Shown in pieces: positions 43,613-53,479 of a stretch of DNA of 64,000 nt. The stretch lies in assembly GCA_015057275.1 (NCBI GenBank), contig SVEO01000006.1:1-64000 (forward strand). The letters are read 5' to 3'. The position numbers were made by a program, and so were the translations under genes. Positions within the stretch are counted from its first letter, which is position 1. Every line of letters begins with the position of its first letter. This DNA is from Lachnospiraceae bacterium. GTDB lineage: Bacteria > Bacillota > Clostridia > Lachnospirales > Lachnospiraceae. The notes beneath the pieces were generated by a model. It was not told where the DNA came from and made no database searches. It saw nothing but the letters and a program-made list of their open reading frames with translations.

Positions 43613-43911
43613 TGGCTGATATTAAATACTATGATGTAATCCTCAAGCCGGTCATTACTGAAAAGAGTATGGACCAGATGACAGAAAAGAAGTACAGCTT
43701 CTACGTTCACACAGATGCGAACAAGACAATGATTAAGGAAGCTGTTGAAAAAATGTTTCCTGGCACAAAGGTTGCTTCCGTAAACACAATGAATCTTGAC
43801 GGTAAGACAAAGAGACGTGGTGCTACTTACGGCAAGACATCCAAGAAGAAGAAAGCGATTGTTCAGCTTACAGAAGACAGCAAGGAAATTGAATTTTTCG
43901 AAGGATTATAA
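43612..43911 (+). CDS. rplW: 50S ribosomal protein L23
   Basis: 99 residues; [15 protein letters not shown] at the N-terminus and [16 protein letters not shown] are typical. L23 sits at the tunnel exit and docks trigger factor and SRP. Translation is probably coupled to rplD through the overlapping TAATG. Confidence 0.97.
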   Translation: MADIKYYDVILKPVITEKSMDQMTEKKYSFYVHTDANKTMIKEAVEKMFPGTKVASVNTMNLDGKTKRRGATYGKTSKKKKAIVQLTEDSKEIEFFEGL

Positions 43912-43979
43912 GATTAAATTATAATTGATTATACGCAGAATAAGCGTGATGACAAATCAAATTGAAAGGAGATACAGTA

Positions 43980-44822
43980 ATGGGAATTAAGACATATAAC
44001 CCATATACACCTTCCAGAAGAGCTATGACTGGTTTGGATTTTGCGGAAGTGACAAAGAGTACACCGGAAAAGTCCTTAACTTACAACTTAAAGAAGACGG
44101 CTGGTCGTAACAATCAGGGTAAAATCACAGTAAGACACCACGGTGGTGGTTCTAAGAGACAGTATAGAATGATCGACTTCAAGAGAAGAAAAGACGGTAT
44201 TCCTGCAAAGGTTATCGGTATTGAGTACGATCCGAACAGAACAGCTAATATCGCATTAATCTGCTATGCAGACGGCGAAAAGGCTTACATTCTTGCACCG
44301 AACGGTTTAAAGGATGGCATGACAGTTATGAGTGGCGCTAGCGCTGAAATCAGAGTTGGTAACTGCTTACCTTTAGAAAATATTCCGGTTGGTACAGAAA
44401 TTCACAACATCGAGTTATATCCGGGCAGAGGCGGTCAGTTAGTACGTTCTGCTGGTAATAAGGCTCAGTTAATGGCAAAAGAAGGCAAGTATGCAACATT
44501 AAGACTTCCTTCCGGCGAAATGAGAATGGTTCCAATCATCTGCCGCGCTACCATCGGTACCGTTGGTAACATCGAGCATGATTTGGTAAACATCGGTAAA
44601 GCCGGCCGTAAGCGCAACATGGGTATCAGACCTACCGTTCGTGGTTCCGTTATGAACCCTAATGACCATCCGCACGGTGGTGGTGAAGGTAAGACCGGTA
44701 TCGGTCGTCCGGGTCCATCTACACCTTGGGGCAAGCCTGCTCTTGGTCTTAAGACAAGAAAGAAGAATAAGCAGTCCAATAAGATGATCATCAGAAGACG
44801 CGACGGAAAGAATATGAAATAA
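43980..44822 (+). CDS. rplB: 50S ribosomal protein L2
   Basis: 280 residues; starts [17 protein letters not shown]. The conserved [19 protein letters not shown] and the C-terminal catalytic-centre loop [20 protein letters not shown] are intact, including the histidine near the peptidyl transferase centre. The ATG at 43980 follows AAAGGAGAT; an in-frame TTG at 43962 overlaps the SD. Confidence 0.98.
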   Translation: MGIKTYNPYTPSRRAMTGLDFAEVTKSTPEKSLTYNLKKTAGRNNQGKITVRHHGGGSKRQYRMIDFKRRKDGIPAKVIGIEYDPNRTANIALICYADGEKAYILAPNGLKDGMTVMSGASAEIRVGNCLPLENIPVGTEIHNIELYPGRGGQLVRSAGNKAQLMAKEGKYATLRLPSGEMRMVPIICRATIGTVGNIEHDLVNIGKAGRKRNMGIRPTVRGSVMNPNDHPHGGGEGKTGIGRPGPSTPWGKPALGLKTRKKNKQSNKMIIRRRDGKNMK

Positions 44823-44836
44823 GGAGGTAGGAACTA

Positions 44837-45115
44837 ATGGCTCGTTCACTGAAAAAAGGACCTTTCGCAGACGAAAGTTTGTTAAAGAAAGTTAATGCGA
44901 TGAACGCTTCCGGCGAAAAGCAGGTAATCAAGACCTGGTCTCGTCGTTCTACAATCTTCCCACAGATGGTAGGATTTACAATTGCAGTTCATGATGGCAG
45001 AAGACACGTTCCTGTATATGTTACAGAAGATATGGTTGGCCACAAGCTTGGTGAGTTTGTTGCTACCAGAACATATAGAGGACACGGAAAAGACGATAAA
45101 AAATCAAGACGTTAG
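44837..45115 (+). CDS. rpsS: 30S ribosomal protein S19
   Basis: 92 residues; [19 protein letters not shown] is the standard N-terminus and [20 protein letters not shown] the C-terminus. Part of the 30S head, near the A-site finger contact. AAGGAGG precedes the ATG, 14 bases after rplB. Confidence 0.98.
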   Translation: MARSLKKGPFADESLLKKVNAMNASGEKQVIKTWSRRSTIFPQMVGFTIAVHDGRRHVPVYVTEDMVGHKLGEFVATRTYRGHGKDDKKSRR

Positions 45116-45144
45116 TGTGAGAGAACGGAAAGGAGGATTTATTC

Positions 45145-45531
45145 ATGGCTAAAGGACATAGATCCCAGATTAAGAGAGAACGTAATGCGCAGAAGGATAC
45201 AAGACCATCGGCTAAGTTGACTTATGCTCGCATTCCGGTTCAGAAGGCTTGTTATGTATTGGATGCTATCAGAGGTAAGGATGTTAATGCTGCACTTGGT
45301 ATCTTAGCTTACAGCCCAAGATATGCATCTAAGGTAATAGAAAAATTATTAAAATCTGCAGTTGCAAACGCAGAAAACAACAATGGTATGAGCGTTGACG
45401 GTTTATACATTGAAGAGTGCTATGCAAGCAACGGCCCAATCATGAAGAGAATTAAACCAAGAGCACGTGGTAGCGCTTACAGAATCGAAAAGAGAATGAG
45501 CAACATCACAATCGTTCTGAATGAAAGATAG
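45145..45531 (+). CDS. rplV: 50S ribosomal protein L22
   Basis: 128 residues; VLDAIRGKDVNAALGILAYS and the tunnel hairpin MKRIKPRARGSAYRI are present; changes in this hairpin region give macrolide resistance in other bacteria. Sequence looks wild type at the conserved positions. AAAGGAGG precedes the ATG. A hairpin separates it from rpsC. Confidence 0.97.
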   Translation: MAKGHRSQIKRERNAQKDTRPSAKLTYARIPVQKACYVLDAIRGKDVNAALGILAYSPRYASKVIEKLLKSAVANAENNNGMSVDGLYIEECYASNGPIMKRIKPRARGSAYRIEKRMSNITIVLNER

Positions 45532-45560
45532 CATAAGTCCCCGGGCATATGCACGGGAAT

Positions 45561-45586
45561 TTGGGAGATGTGAAAACATTTCCCAA
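45561..45586 (+). promoter_or_regulatory. Hairpin with GAAA tetraloop before rpsC
   Basis: TTGGGAGATGT (45561-45571), loop GAAA, ACATTTCCCAA (45576-45586): 11 bp with one G-U. No T tract follows. It ends 18 bases before the rpsC start. Possibly an mRNA stability or processing element. Confidence 0.55.
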
Positions 45587-45603
45587 GCTGGAAAGGAGAA
45601 AAA

Positions 45604-46260
45604 ATGGGACAGAAAGTTAATCCTCACGGCTTAAGAGTCGGTGTTATTAAGGATTGGGATTCTAAGTGGTATGCAGAAGATGATTTTGCAGATTGCTTAG
45701 TTGAAGACTACAATATCAGAAAATTCCTTAAGAAAAAATTATACAGCGCAGGTGTTTCCAAGATTGAAATCGAAAGAGCATCTGACAGAGTTAAGGTTAT
45801 TATCTATACAGCAAAGCCTGGCGTGGTTATCGGTAAGGGTGGCGCTGAAATTGAGAAGCTTAAGAAAGAAGTTGCTAAGCTTACAACAAAGAAGTTATTA
45901 ATTGACATCAAGGAAATCAAGAGACCGGATAGAGAAGCTCAGCTTGTTGCAGAAAACATTGCGCAGCAGTTAGAGAACCGTGTAACATTCCGTAGAGCTA
46001 TGAAGTCCAGCATGTCCAGAACAATGAAAGCAGGCGCTAAGGGTATCAAGGCAGCATGCTCAGGTCGTCTCGGCGGCGCTGATATTGCTCGTACAGAATT
46101 CTACAGCGAAGGTACAATTCCATTGCAGACATTGCGTGCAGACATCGATTATGGTTTTGCAGAAGCTGACACAACATACGGTAAGATTGGTGTTAAAGTT
46201 TGGATTTACAAGGGTGAAGTACTTCCAACAAAGACAGTAAAGGAAGGGAGCGGTAAATAA
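45604..46260 (+). CDS. rpsC: 30S ribosomal protein S3
   Basis: 218 residues. [20 protein letters not shown] is the typical start; the KH domain with [16 protein letters not shown] binds RNA, and [17 protein letters not shown] is in the C-domain. It lies at the mRNA entry channel. AAAGGAG precedes the ATG. Its stop shares one base with rplP. Confidence 0.98.
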   Translation: MGQKVNPHGLRVGVIKDWDSKWYAEDDFADCLVEDYNIRKFLKKKLYSAGVSKIEIERASDRVKVIIYTAKPGVVIGKGGAEIEKLKKEVAKLTTKKLLIDIKEIKRPDREAQLVAENIAQQLENRVTFRRAMKSSMSRTMKAGAKGIKAACSGRLGGADIARTEFYSEGTIPLQTLRADIDYGFAEADTTYGKIGVKVWIYKGEVLPTKTVKEGSGK

Positions 46261-46697
46261 TGTTAATGCCTAAGAGAGTAAAGCGTCGTAAGCAGTTCCG
46301 TGGCTCTATGACAGGTAAAGCTTTACGTGGTAATAAGATTTCCAACGGAGAATATGGTCTTGTCGCTATGGAACCTGCTTGGATCCGCTCTAATCAGATC
46401 GAAGCAGCCCGTATCGCTATGACACGTTATATCAAGCGTGGCGGTAAGGTTTGGATTAAGATTTTCCCAGACAAGCCTGTTACAACAAAGCCTGCTGAAA
46501 CTCGTATGGGTTCTGGTAAGGGAACATTAGAGTACTGGGTAGCAGTAGTTAAGCCAGGTCGTGTAATGTTCGAAATCGCAGGTGTACCTGAAGAAACAGC
46601 AAGAGAAGCTCTTCGTCTTGCTATGCACAAGCTGCCGATTAAGTGTAAGATTGCTTCTAAGGCAGAATTAGAAGGCGGTGATGACAGTGAAAACTAA
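46260..46697 (+). CDS. rplP: 50S ribosomal protein L16
   Basis: 145 residues; [20 protein letters not shown] start and [20 protein letters not shown] are standard. It organises the A-site tRNA elbow region. Coupled to rpsC through TAATG. The C-terminal codons overlap the start of rpmC. Confidence 0.98.
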   Translation: MLMPKRVKRRKQFRGSMTGKALRGNKISNGEYGLVAMEPAWIRSNQIEAARIAMTRYIKRGGKVWIKIFPDKPVTTKPAETRMGSGKGTLEYWVAVVKPGRVMFEIAGVPEETAREALRLAMHKLPIKCKIASKAELEGGDDSEN

Positions 46698-46890
46698 TAA
46701 GTATGTTAAAGATTTAGAAGCTAAGACAGCTGCAGAATTAAACGAAGAATTAGTAGCTGCCAAGAAGGAACTCTTCAATCTGAGATTCCAGAACGCAACA
46801 AATCAGTTAGATAACACAAGCAGAATCAAGGAAGTTAGAAAGAACATTGCTCGTATTCAGACAGTCATCGCTAAGAAGGCAAATGCTTAA
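46687..46890 (+). CDS. rpmC: 50S ribosomal protein L29
   Basis: 67 residues when started at GTG 46687 ([20 protein letters not shown]), the form usual for clostridial L29. GTG 46678 and ATG 46681 are in-frame alternatives; GAAGG-GGTGAT just upstream favours a start at 46681 or 46687. Located beside the tunnel exit. The reading frame overlaps the 3' end of rplP. Confidence 0.93.
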   Translation: MKTNKYVKDLEAKTAAELNEELVAAKKELFNLRFQNATNQLDNTSRIKEVRKNIARIQTVIAKKANA

Positions 46891-46944
46891 TCGAGTGAGG
46901 CTTGTGTAGCTGAAAGCATATTTCTTTAGGAAGGAGAAATAATC

Positions 46945-47202
46945 GTGGAAGAAAGAAATTTAAGAAAAACACGTACCGGTAAGGTTGTTAGCGACAAGAT
47001 GGATAAGACAATCGTTGTTGCTGTAGAAGACCATGTTAAGCATCCAGTGTACAAGAAGATTGTGAAGAAGACTTACAAGTTAAAGGCACATGATGAAAAC
47101 AATGAATGCGGTATCGGTGATACAGTAAAAGTTATGGAAACAAGACCATTATCTAAGGATAAGAGATGGAGACTTGTAGAAATTATCGAAAAGGCAAGAT
47201 AA
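46945..47202 (+). CDS. rpsQ: 30S ribosomal protein S17
   Basis: 85 residues; [20 protein letters not shown] and [20 protein letters not shown] are typical. It binds 16S rRNA early in assembly. GTG start preceded by AAGGAGA. A 54-base gap separates it from rpmC. Confidence 0.97.
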   Translation: MEERNLRKTRTGKVVSDKMDKTIVVAVEDHVKHPVYKKIVKKTYKLKAHDENNECGIGDTVKVMETRPLSKDKRWRLVEIIEKAR

Positions 47203-47218
47203 TAAGGAGGTAAAACTG

Positions 47219-47587
47219 ATGATTCAGCAGGAAAGCAGATTAAAAGTTGCTGATAACACAGGAGCTAAGGAATTACTCTGCATCAGAGTTATGGGCGGAT
47301 CTACAAGAAGATATGCCAATATCGGTGACATCATTGTTGCTTCCGTTAAAGATGCAACACCAGGCGGTGTTGTAAAGAAGGGCGATGTTGTTAAGGCAGT
47401 TGTCGTTCGTTCCGTTATGGGCGTTCGCCGTAAAGATGGCTCTTACATCAAGTTTGATGAAAACGCAGCAGTTATCATTAGAGAAGATAAGACACCAAGA
47501 GGAACACGTATTTTTGGACCGGTAGCTAGAGAATTAAGAGATAAGCAGTTCATGAAGATTGCTTCTTTAGCACCTGAAGTATTATAG
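47219..47587 (+). CDS. rplN: 50S ribosomal protein L14
   Basis: 122 residues; [20 protein letters not shown] and [19 protein letters not shown] are family signatures. It forms an intersubunit bridge and is the binding site of the silencing factor RsfS. TAAGGAGG precedes the ATG. Confidence 0.98.
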   Translation: MIQQESRLKVADNTGAKELLCIRVMGGSTRRYANIGDIIVASVKDATPGGVVKKGDVVKAVVVRSVMGVRRKDGSYIKFDENAAVIIREDKTPRGTRIFGPVARELRDKQFMKIASLAPEVL

Positions 47588-47600
47588 GAGGTGTTTCCGC

Positions 47601-47918
47601 ATGGCAATGAGTAAGATTAAAAAAGGTGATATGGTAGTAGTTATCGCCGGTAAGGACAAAGACAAAGAAGGAAAAGTTCTTTCTGTATCAAAGGGTAAGG
47701 TTATCGTTGAAGGTATCAACATGGTAACAAAGCACACAAAGCCTAGCGCAGCAAATCAGCAGGGTGGCATTGTGAACCAGGAAGCAGCAATGGACATTTC
47801 CAACGTTATGTTACTTGTAGACGGCGAGCCTACAAGAGTTGGCTTCAAGGTTGAAGAAGTTAACGGCAAGAAGACAAAGGTTCGTGTCGCAAAGAAGAAC
47901 GGTAAAGTAATTGACTAA
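47601..47918 (+). CDS. rplX: 50S ribosomal protein L24
   Basis: 105 residues; the KOW motif [20 protein letters not shown] at the N-terminus identifies it. An initiator of 50S assembly. AGGAGGTG lies eight bases before ATG 47601; ATG 47607 is an alternative. Confidence 0.97.
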   Translation: MAMSKIKKGDMVVVIAGKDKDKEGKVLSVSKGKVIVEGINMVTKHTKPSAANQQGGIVNQEAAMDISNVMLLVDGEPTRVGFKVEEVNGKKTKVRVAKKNGKVID

Positions 47919-47941
47919 TTTATGAGAGGAGGTCCAAGAAG

Positions 47942-48481
47942 TTGAGTAGACTTAAAGAGACTTACAAGAACGAAATCGTAGATGCTATGATTAAAAAGTT
48001 CGGATATAAGAACATTATGGAAGTCCCAAAGCTTGATAAGATTGTTATCAACATGGGCGTTGGCGAAGCAAAAGAAAACGCTAAGGTTTTGGATTCTGCA
48101 GTCAAAGACTTAGAGATTATCACAGGCCAGAAGGTTGTTATTACAAGAGCAAAGAAGTCCATCGCAAACTTCAAAATCAGAGAAGGTCTTGCAATTGGAT
48201 GTAAGGTTACTTTAAGAGGCGAAAAGATGTATGAATTCTTAGATCGTCTTGTAAACCTTGCATTGCCTCGTGTACGTGACTTTAGAGGTGTAAATCCTAA
48301 CGCATTCGACGGTAGAGGTAACTACGCACTTGGTATCAAGGAACAGTTAATCTTCCCGGAAATCGAGTACGATAAGGTTGACAAGGTTAGAGGTATGGAC
48401 GTTATTATCGTTACAACCGCTAAGACGGATGAAGAAGCTCGTGAATTATTGACATTATTTAACATGCCGTTTTCAAAATAG
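47942..48481 (+). CDS. rplE: 50S ribosomal protein L5
   Basis: 179 residues; [20 protein letters not shown] and [20 protein letters not shown] are typical. It binds 5S rRNA and contacts the P-site tRNA. The start is TTG, with GGAGGTCC upstream, unusual among the r-protein genes here. Confidence 0.97.
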   Translation: MSRLKETYKNEIVDAMIKKFGYKNIMEVPKLDKIVINMGVGEAKENAKVLDSAVKDLEIITGQKVVITRAKKSIANFKIREGLAIGCKVTLRGEKMYEFLDRLVNLALPRVRDFRGVNPNAFDGRGNYALGIKEQLIFPEIEYDKVDKVRGMDVIIVTTAKTDEEARELLTLFNMPFSK

Positions 48482-48496
48482 TAAGGAGGAAAATCC

Positions 48497-48682
48497 ATGG
48501 CTAAGACTGCAATGAAAATTAAACAGCAGCGTCCAAAGAAGTTTTCCACACAGGAATACAATCGCTGCAGAATCTGTGGCCGTCCACATGCTTACTTAAG
48601 AAAATACGGAATCTGCAGAATCTGCTTCCGTGAATTAGCATATAAAGGACAGATTCCAGGTGTTAAGAAGGCAAGCTGGTAA
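48497..48682 (+). CDS. rpsN: 30S ribosomal protein S14, zinc-type
   Basis: 61 residues, the short zinc-binding (C+) type S14[21 protein letters not shown] supplies two CxxC pairs. AAGGAGG precedes the ATG. Confidence 0.98.
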   Translation: MAKTAMKIKQQRPKKFSTQEYNRCRICGRPHAYLRKYGICRICFRELAYKGQIPGVKKASW

Positions 48683-48709
48683 GATAAGCAAGGAAGGAGG
48701 CAACTAAAA

Positions 48710-49111
48710 ATGACAACGAATGATCCAATCGCAGATATGCTCACCAGAATTCGTAATGCGAATACTGCAAAGCATGATACAGTAGATATTCCTTCATCTA
48801 AGATGAAGTTAGCAATCGCTGAAATCCTTTTCAACGAAGGTTATATTAAGAAATACGAAGTAATCGAGGAAGGTATTTTCAAGACAATCCGCGTAACATT
48901 AAAGTATGGCGCTGATAAGAATGAAAAGATCATCACAGGTTTAAAGAGAATTTCCAAACCAGGTCTTCGTGTTTACGCAGGTAAGGATGAATTACCTAAA
49001 GTTCTTGGCGGCCTTGGAATCGCTATCATTTCTACAAACAAGGGCGTTATTACCGATAAGGAAGCAAGAAAGTTACACGTTGGTGGCGAAGTATTAGCTT
49101 TTGTTTGGTAA
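48710..49111 (+). CDS. rpsH: 30S ribosomal protein S8
   Basis: 133 residues; [20 protein letters not shown] and the C-terminal [16 protein letters not shown] are standard. S8 binds 16S helix 21 and represses the spc operon in E. coli. Two hairpins follow it before rplF. AAGGAGG precedes the ATG. Confidence 0.98.
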   Translation: MTTNDPIADMLTRIRNANTAKHDTVDIPSSKMKLAIAEILFNEGYIKKYEVIEEGIFKTIRVTLKYGADKNEKIITGLKRISKPGLRVYAGKDELPKVLGGLGIAIISTNKGVITDKEARKLHVGGEVLAFVW

Positions 49112-49131
49112 GATTTTATAAGAAACTTGTT

Positions 49132-49173
49132 CTGTGTGCATTGCGCACACAGGGCTAAGGGACTTTATGTCCC
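49132..49173 (+). promoter_or_regulatory. Two hairpins between rpsH and rplF
   Basis: CTGTGTGC (49132-49139) pairs with GCACACAG (49145-49152), loop ATTGC. GGGAC (49159-49163) pairs with GTCCC (49169-49173), loop TTTAT. The 107-base gap is long for this operon. Neither stem has a terminator T tract. Possible regulatory or processing elements. Confidence 0.5.
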
Positions 49174-49218
49174 ATAATAAATTATTATACTATCCACATA
49201 TTATAAGGAGGTGCCGGC

Positions 49219-49761
49219 ATGTCACGTATAGGAAGAATGCCTATCGCTATACCAGCAGGTGTAACTGTTGATATTGCAGAAAATAATAAGGTGACTGTAA
49301 AAGGTCCGAAGGGTACTTTAGAGAGAGTATTACCTGCGGAAATGACAATTAAGTTAGAAGGTTCTGAAGTCGTTGTAACAAGACCGAACGATTTAAAGAA
49401 GATGAAGTCTTTACACGGTTTGACAAGAACTTTGATTAACAACATGGTAATCGGTGTAACAAACGGCTATGAAAAGGCTTTGGAAATCAACGGTGTTGGT
49501 TACAGATGCCAGAAGCAGGGTAAGAAGTTAATTCTTTCCTTAGGTTACTCCCATCCGGTTGAGATGATGGATCCGGAAGGTCTTGAGGCTGTTGTTGAAG
49601 GACAGAACAAGATTATCGTTAAGGGTATTGATAAAGAAAAAGTTGGCCAATATGCTGCTGAAATCAGAGCTAAGAGAGGACCTGAACCGTATAAGGGCAA
49701 GGGTATCAAGTATGCTGATGAAGTTATCAGACGTAAAGTTGGTAAGACTGGTAAGAAATAA
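49219..49761 (+). CDS. rplF: 50S ribosomal protein L6
   Basis: 180 residues; [20 protein letters not shown] and the C-terminal [20 protein letters not shown] are typical. It lies near the factor-binding site. TAAGGAGGTG precedes the ATG. Confidence 0.98.
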   Translation: MSRIGRMPIAIPAGVTVDIAENNKVTVKGPKGTLERVLPAEMTIKLEGSEVVVTRPNDLKKMKSLHGLTRTLINNMVIGVTNGYEKALEINGVGYRCQKQGKKLILSLGYSHPVEMMDPEGLEAVVEGQNKIIVKGIDKEKVGQYAAEIRAKRGPEPYKGKGIKYADEVIRRKVGKTGKK

Positions 49762-49778
49762 TTAAAGGAGTGACAAAG

Positions 49779-50147
49779 ATGGTTAGTAAGAAGAATAGAA
49801 CAGAAATTCGTGTTAAGAAGCACAGAAGATTACGCCATACATTAAGCGGCACGGCTGCTAAGCCACGTCTTGCTGTGTTCAGAAGTAACAATCATATGTA
49901 TGCTCAGATTATTGACGACACAGTTGGAAAGACTTTAGTATCTGCTTGTACATTACAGAAGGAAGTAAAAGCAGAATTAGAGAAGACAAACAACGTTGAT
50001 GCTGCTGCATACTTAGGCAAGGTTATCGCAGAAAGAGCTTTGGAAAAGGGAATCAAGACTGTTGTATTTGACAGAGGCGGATTCATTTACCAGGGTAAGA
50101 TTCAGGCTTTAGCAGAAGCTGCTAGAGAAGCTGGTCTGGAATTCTAG
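49779..50147 (+). CDS. rplR: 50S ribosomal protein L18
   Basis: 122 residues from ATG 49779 (MVSKKNRTEIRVKKHRRLR), eight bases after AAAGGAG; an in-frame GTG at 49770 overlaps that SD. LAVFRSNNHMYAQIIDD and FDRGGFIYQGKIQALAEAAR are conserved. Binds 5S rRNA. Confidence 0.97.
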   Translation: MVSKKNRTEIRVKKHRRLRHTLSGTAAKPRLAVFRSNNHMYAQIIDDTVGKTLVSACTLQKEVKAELEKTNNVDAAAYLGKVIAERALEKGIKTVVFDRGGFIYQGKIQALAEAAREAGLEF

Positions 50148-50163
50148 TTAGGAGGAGAACATA

Positions 50164-50673
50164 ATGAAGCGTACAATTCTTGACGCAAGTCAGTTTGAAC
50201 TGGAAGAAAAGGTAGTTTCCATTAAGCGCGTAACCAAGGTAGTAAAGGGCGGTCGAAACATGAGATTCGCAGCTTTAGTAGTAGTTGGTGACGGAAAAGG
50301 ACACGTTGGTGCAGGTCTTGGTAAGGCAGCAGAAGTTCCTGAAGCAATCCGCAAGGGTAAGGAAGATGCTATGAAGAACTTAATCAGCGTTCCGGTTGAC
50401 GAGAACCTTAGTATTCCTCATGATATTATTGGTGCATTTGGTAGCGCTAACGTATTATTAAAGAAGGCTGCTGACGGTACCGGTGTTATCGCAGGTGGTC
50501 CGGCTCGTAGCGTATTAGAGTTAGCTGGTATCAAGAACATCCGTACAAAATCTTTAGGATCTAACAATAAGCAGAACGTAGTATATGCTACCATCGCTGG
50601 CCTTTCTCAGTTAAAGACTCCTGAAGAAGTTGCTAGACTTCGCGGTAAGTCCGTAGAAGAAATTTTAGGCTAA
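50164..50673 (+). CDS. rpsE: 30S ribosomal protein S5
   Basis: 169 residues; [20 protein letters not shown] and [20 protein letters not shown] are standard. It shapes the mRNA entry channel and affects decoding fidelity. TTAGGAGGA precedes the ATG. Confidence 0.98.
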   Translation: MKRTILDASQFELEEKVVSIKRVTKVVKGGRNMRFAALVVVGDGKGHVGAGLGKAAEVPEAIRKGKEDAMKNLISVPVDENLSIPHDIIGAFGSANVLLKKAADGTGVIAGGPARSVLELAGIKNIRTKSLGSNNKQNVVYATIAGLSQLKTPEEVARLRGKSVEEILG

Positions 50674-50711
50674 GAGACAGAATTTACTGTTTCTCAAGAA
50701 GGAGGTTTATC

Positions 50712-50894
50712 ATGGCTGATAAGTTAAAAATTACATTAGTAAAGTCTACCATTGGTGCCGTTCCTAAGCATGTAAAGACTGTAGAAGCTTTAGGATTAAA
50801 GAAGTTACACAAGACAGTTGAGTTACCGGATAACGATGCTGTTAGAGGTATGATCTGGCAGGTAAGACATTTACTCAAAGTAGAAGAAATTTAG
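50712..50894 (+). CDS. rpmD: 50S ribosomal protein L30
   Basis: 60 residues; LKITLVKSTIGAVPKHVKTV and RGMIWQVRHLLKVEE are typical of the short bacterial form. AAGGAGG precedes the ATG. Confidence 0.97.
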   Translation: MADKLKITLVKSTIGAVPKHVKTVEALGLKKLHKTVELPDNDAVRGMIWQVRHLLKVEEI

Positions 50895-50923
50895 TAATTT
50901 AGATTCGATAAGGAGGTGCGACG

Positions 50924-51364
50924 ATGGATTTATCTACATTGCAGCCAGCTGCTGGCTCTAAACAGAGTGATAATTTCAGAAGAGGTCGTGGACATGGATC
51001 AGGCAATGGCAAGACTGCAGGTAAGGGACACAAGGGTCAGAAGGCTCGTAGCGGTGCTCCAAGACCGGGCTTCGAAGGTGGTCAGATGCCATTGTATAGA
51101 AGAATTCCGAAGAGAGGTTTCCACAACATCAACTCTAAGGAAATCATTGGTATTAATTTAGGTGCATTAGAGTGCTTCGAAAATGATACTGTAGTAACGA
51201 TTGAAACATTAATCGAAGCTGGTATCGTAAGAAACCCTAAGGATGGCGTAAAGATCCTTGGCGGCGGCGAATTAACAAAGAAGCTCACGGTAAAAGCGAA
51301 TGCATTTAGTGAAGGAGCAAAAGCTAAGATCGAAGCTCTTGGCGGAGTTTGTGAGGTGTTATAA
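50924..51364 (+). CDS. rplO: 50S ribosomal protein L15
   Basis: 146 residues; the glycine/arginine-rich N-terminal extension [20 protein letters not shown] and [18 protein letters not shown] are characteristic. AAGGAGGTG precedes the ATG. The stop shares one base with the secY start (TAATG). Confidence 0.98.
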   Translation: MDLSTLQPAAGSKQSDNFRRGRGHGSGNGKTAGKGHKGQKARSGAPRPGFEGGQMPLYRRIPKRGFHNINSKEIIGINLGALECFENDTVVTIETLIEAGIVRNPKDGVKILGGGELTKKLTVKANAFSEGAKAKIEALGGVCEVL

Positions 51365-52686
51365 TGTTCAAAACACTTCAGAATGCATTTAAAGTTAAAG
51401 AAATTAGAGACAGATTGTTTTTTACTTTCTTGATGCTCATCGTGCTTAGAATCGGCTCACAGTTGCCGATTCCTGGCACGGATTCGACTCTTGTAAGTTC
51501 CGTGCTTGGCCAGTTTGGCTCGGGCGCATTTGGCTTTTTCGATGCGATGACCGGTGGTTCTTTTAGCGAATACTCGATTTTTGCATTGAACATTTCGCCA
51601 TACATTACTGCTTCCATTATCGTGCAGTTGTTAACAATTGCAATTCCAAAGTTGGAAGAAATGCAGCGCGAGGGTGAAGAGGGCAGAAAGAAACTTGCAG
51701 CATTTACACGTTATGGTACGGTAATTCTTGCAGTTATCGAAAGTATTGCAATGTCAATCGGTTTTGGCAATTTAGGTTTATACGGCGAAACATACGGTGT
51801 TTGGGAAGTTGTAGTTTCCGTATTCACAATGACCGCTGGTTCTGCAGTTGTTATGTGGATTGGTGAAACAATCAATGAAAAGGGCATTGGAAACGGTATT
51901 TCCATGGTACTTTTAATTAACATCGTGTCCAGAGTACCAGAAGATATTGCCGGTCTTTACACAAAGTTTGTAAGCGGTCAGTATTCCAAGGGTATCGGTT
52001 ATTCCATTTTAGGCGCAGTTGTGATTATTGCGGTAATTGTTGCAGTTGTTGCATTTATCATTATACTTAACGGCGGCGAGAGAAGAATTCCGGTTCAGTA
52101 CTCTCAAAAGGTAGTAGGAAGAAAATTACTTGGCGGTAATAGCTCCCATATTCCTTTAAAGGTTAATACATCAGGTGTTATTCCTGTAATTTTTGCTTCT
52201 TCCCTGTTACAGTTCCCGGTTATCATTGCGAACTTATTCGTATCCGGAACACCGGAGTGGACAAAGTACTTCACATCCACTTATTGGTTTAATTTTAAGC
52301 CAATCGCTGATATCAGATATTCCATAGGTTTTGTAGTTTATGTGATATTAATTGTGCTTTTTGCATATTTCTACACAGCCATTACATTTAATCCAATGGA
52401 AGTATCTAATAACATGAAGAAGCAGGGTGGTTTCATCCCTGGCATTCGTCCGGGTGCTCCGACAACTGAGTATTTGCAGAGAATTTTACACTACATCGTA
52501 TTCATCGGTGCGGTAGGTTTGGTTATTGTATCCGCTATTCCATTCTTTTTCTCAGGCGTGTTTGGCGCATCGGTAACATTCGGCGGTACATCCCTGATCA
52601 TTATCGTTGGTGTTGTTCTTGAGACAATGAAGAAGATTGAATCTATGATGTTAGTAAGAAATTACAAAGGATTCTTAGCTGAATAA
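51364..52686 (+). CDS. secY: Preprotein translocase subunit SecY
   Basis: 440 residues, ten TM helices. SecY is the protein-conducting channel. RIGSQLPIPGTD, ALNISPYITASIIVQLLTIA and QYSQKVVGRKLLGG are conserved; NNMKKQGGFIPGIRPGAPT is the cytosolic loop contacting SecA and the ribosome. Coupled to rplO by TAATG. A terminator follows, ending the spc transcript. Confidence 0.98.
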   Translation: MFKTLQNAFKVKEIRDRLFFTFLMLIVLRIGSQLPIPGTDSTLVSSVLGQFGSGAFGFFDAMTGGSFSEYSIFALNISPYITASIIVQLLTIAIPKLEEMQREGEEGRKKLAAFTRYGTVILAVIESIAMSIGFGNLGLYGETYGVWEVVVSVFTMTAGSAVVMWIGETINEKGIGNGISMVLLINIVSRVPEDIAGLYTKFVSGQYSKGIGYSILGAVVIIAVIVAVVAFIIILNGGERRIPVQYSQKVVGRKLLGGNSSHIPLKVNTSGVIPVIFASSLLQFPVIIANLFVSGTPEWTKYFTSTYWFNFKPIADIRYSIGFVVYVILIVLFAYFYTAITFNPMEVSNNMKKQGGFIPGIRPGAPTTEYLQRILHYIVFIGAVGLVIVSAIPFFFSGVFGASVTFGGTSLIIIVGVVLETMKKIESMMLVRNYKGFLAE

Positions 52687-52691
52687 TCATT

Positions 52692-52727
52692 AAATACCTC
52701 TGAGGAGAATTCCTTAGGGGTATTTTT
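52692..52727 (+). terminator. Terminator after secY
   Basis: 52692-52706 pairs with 52711-52725 (AAATACC to GGTATTT, inner AGGA/TCCT), loop GAAT, then TTTTT. Confidence 0.82.
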
Positions 52728-52751
52728 ATGCGTAAATCATGCAAAATTCTC

Positions 52752-52780
52752 TTGCAATGAATTGATAGATTTATTATAAT
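52752..52780 (+). promoter_or_regulatory. Promoter of adk-map-infA
   Basis: TTGCAA (52752-52757), 17-bp spacer, TATAAT (52775-52780). Confidence 0.8.
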
Positions 52781-52820
52781 AAGAGTTACGAATTCTTTTA
52801 TAAAAAGAGAGGAGAACGAT

Positions 52821-53465
52821 ATGAAGATTATTATGTTAGGCGCACCGGGCGCAGGAAAAGGAACACAGGCAAAGATGATTGCTGACAAATATTCCATTCC
52901 TCACATTTCCACCGGTGATATTTTCCGTGCAAATATCAAAGAGGGAACTGAGTTAGGTCAGAAGGCAAAGACATACATGGATAAAGGTCTTTTAGTACCG
53001 GACGAGCTCGTAGTAGACTTAGTAGTAGACCGCGTACAGAAGGATGACTGTGCAAAGGGTTATGTACTTGACGGTTTCCCAAGAACCATTCCACAGGCAG
53101 AAGCTTTGGATGCTGCATTGGCGAAGTTAAATGATAAGGTTGACTATGCAATCAATGTTGAAGTACCGGATGAAAACATCATTAAGAGAATGTCCGGCAG
53201 ACGTGCTTGTGTTGCATGTGGTGCAACGTATCATATTGTACACATTCCGACAAAGGTAGAAGGCATCTGTGACCGTTGCGGCGCAGAACTCATCTTACGA
53301 GATGACGACAAGCCGGAAACCGTAAAGAAGCGTTTGGATGTTTATCATGACCAAACACAGCCGCTCATTGATTACTACACAAATAGTGGTATCTTAAAAG
53401 AAGTAGACGGCACCGTAGACATGAAGGATGTTTTCGCAGCCATCATTGATATTTTGGGTGAATAA
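52821..53465 (+). CDS. adk: Adenylate kinase, zinc-lid type
   Basis: 214 residues. Interconverts ATP + AMP and 2 ADP. The P-loop [10 protein letters not shown] opens the protein; [11 protein letters not shown] binds AMP; the long LID carries the zinc site CVACG and CDRCG, typical of Gram-positive Adk. [13 protein letters not shown] is conserved. AGAGGAGA precedes the ATG. It has its own promoter although it keeps the conserved position after secY. Confidence 0.98.
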   Translation: MKIIMLGAPGAGKGTQAKMIADKYSIPHISTGDIFRANIKEGTELGQKAKTYMDKGLLVPDELVVDLVVDRVQKDDCAKGYVLDGFPRTIPQAEALDAALAKLNDKVDYAINVEVPDENIIKRMSGRRACVACGATYHIVHIPTKVEGICDRCGAELILRDDDKPETVKKRLDVYHDQTQPLIDYYTNSGILKEVDGTVDMKDVFAAIIDILGE

Positions 53466-53479
53466 TAAGAGGTAAATTT

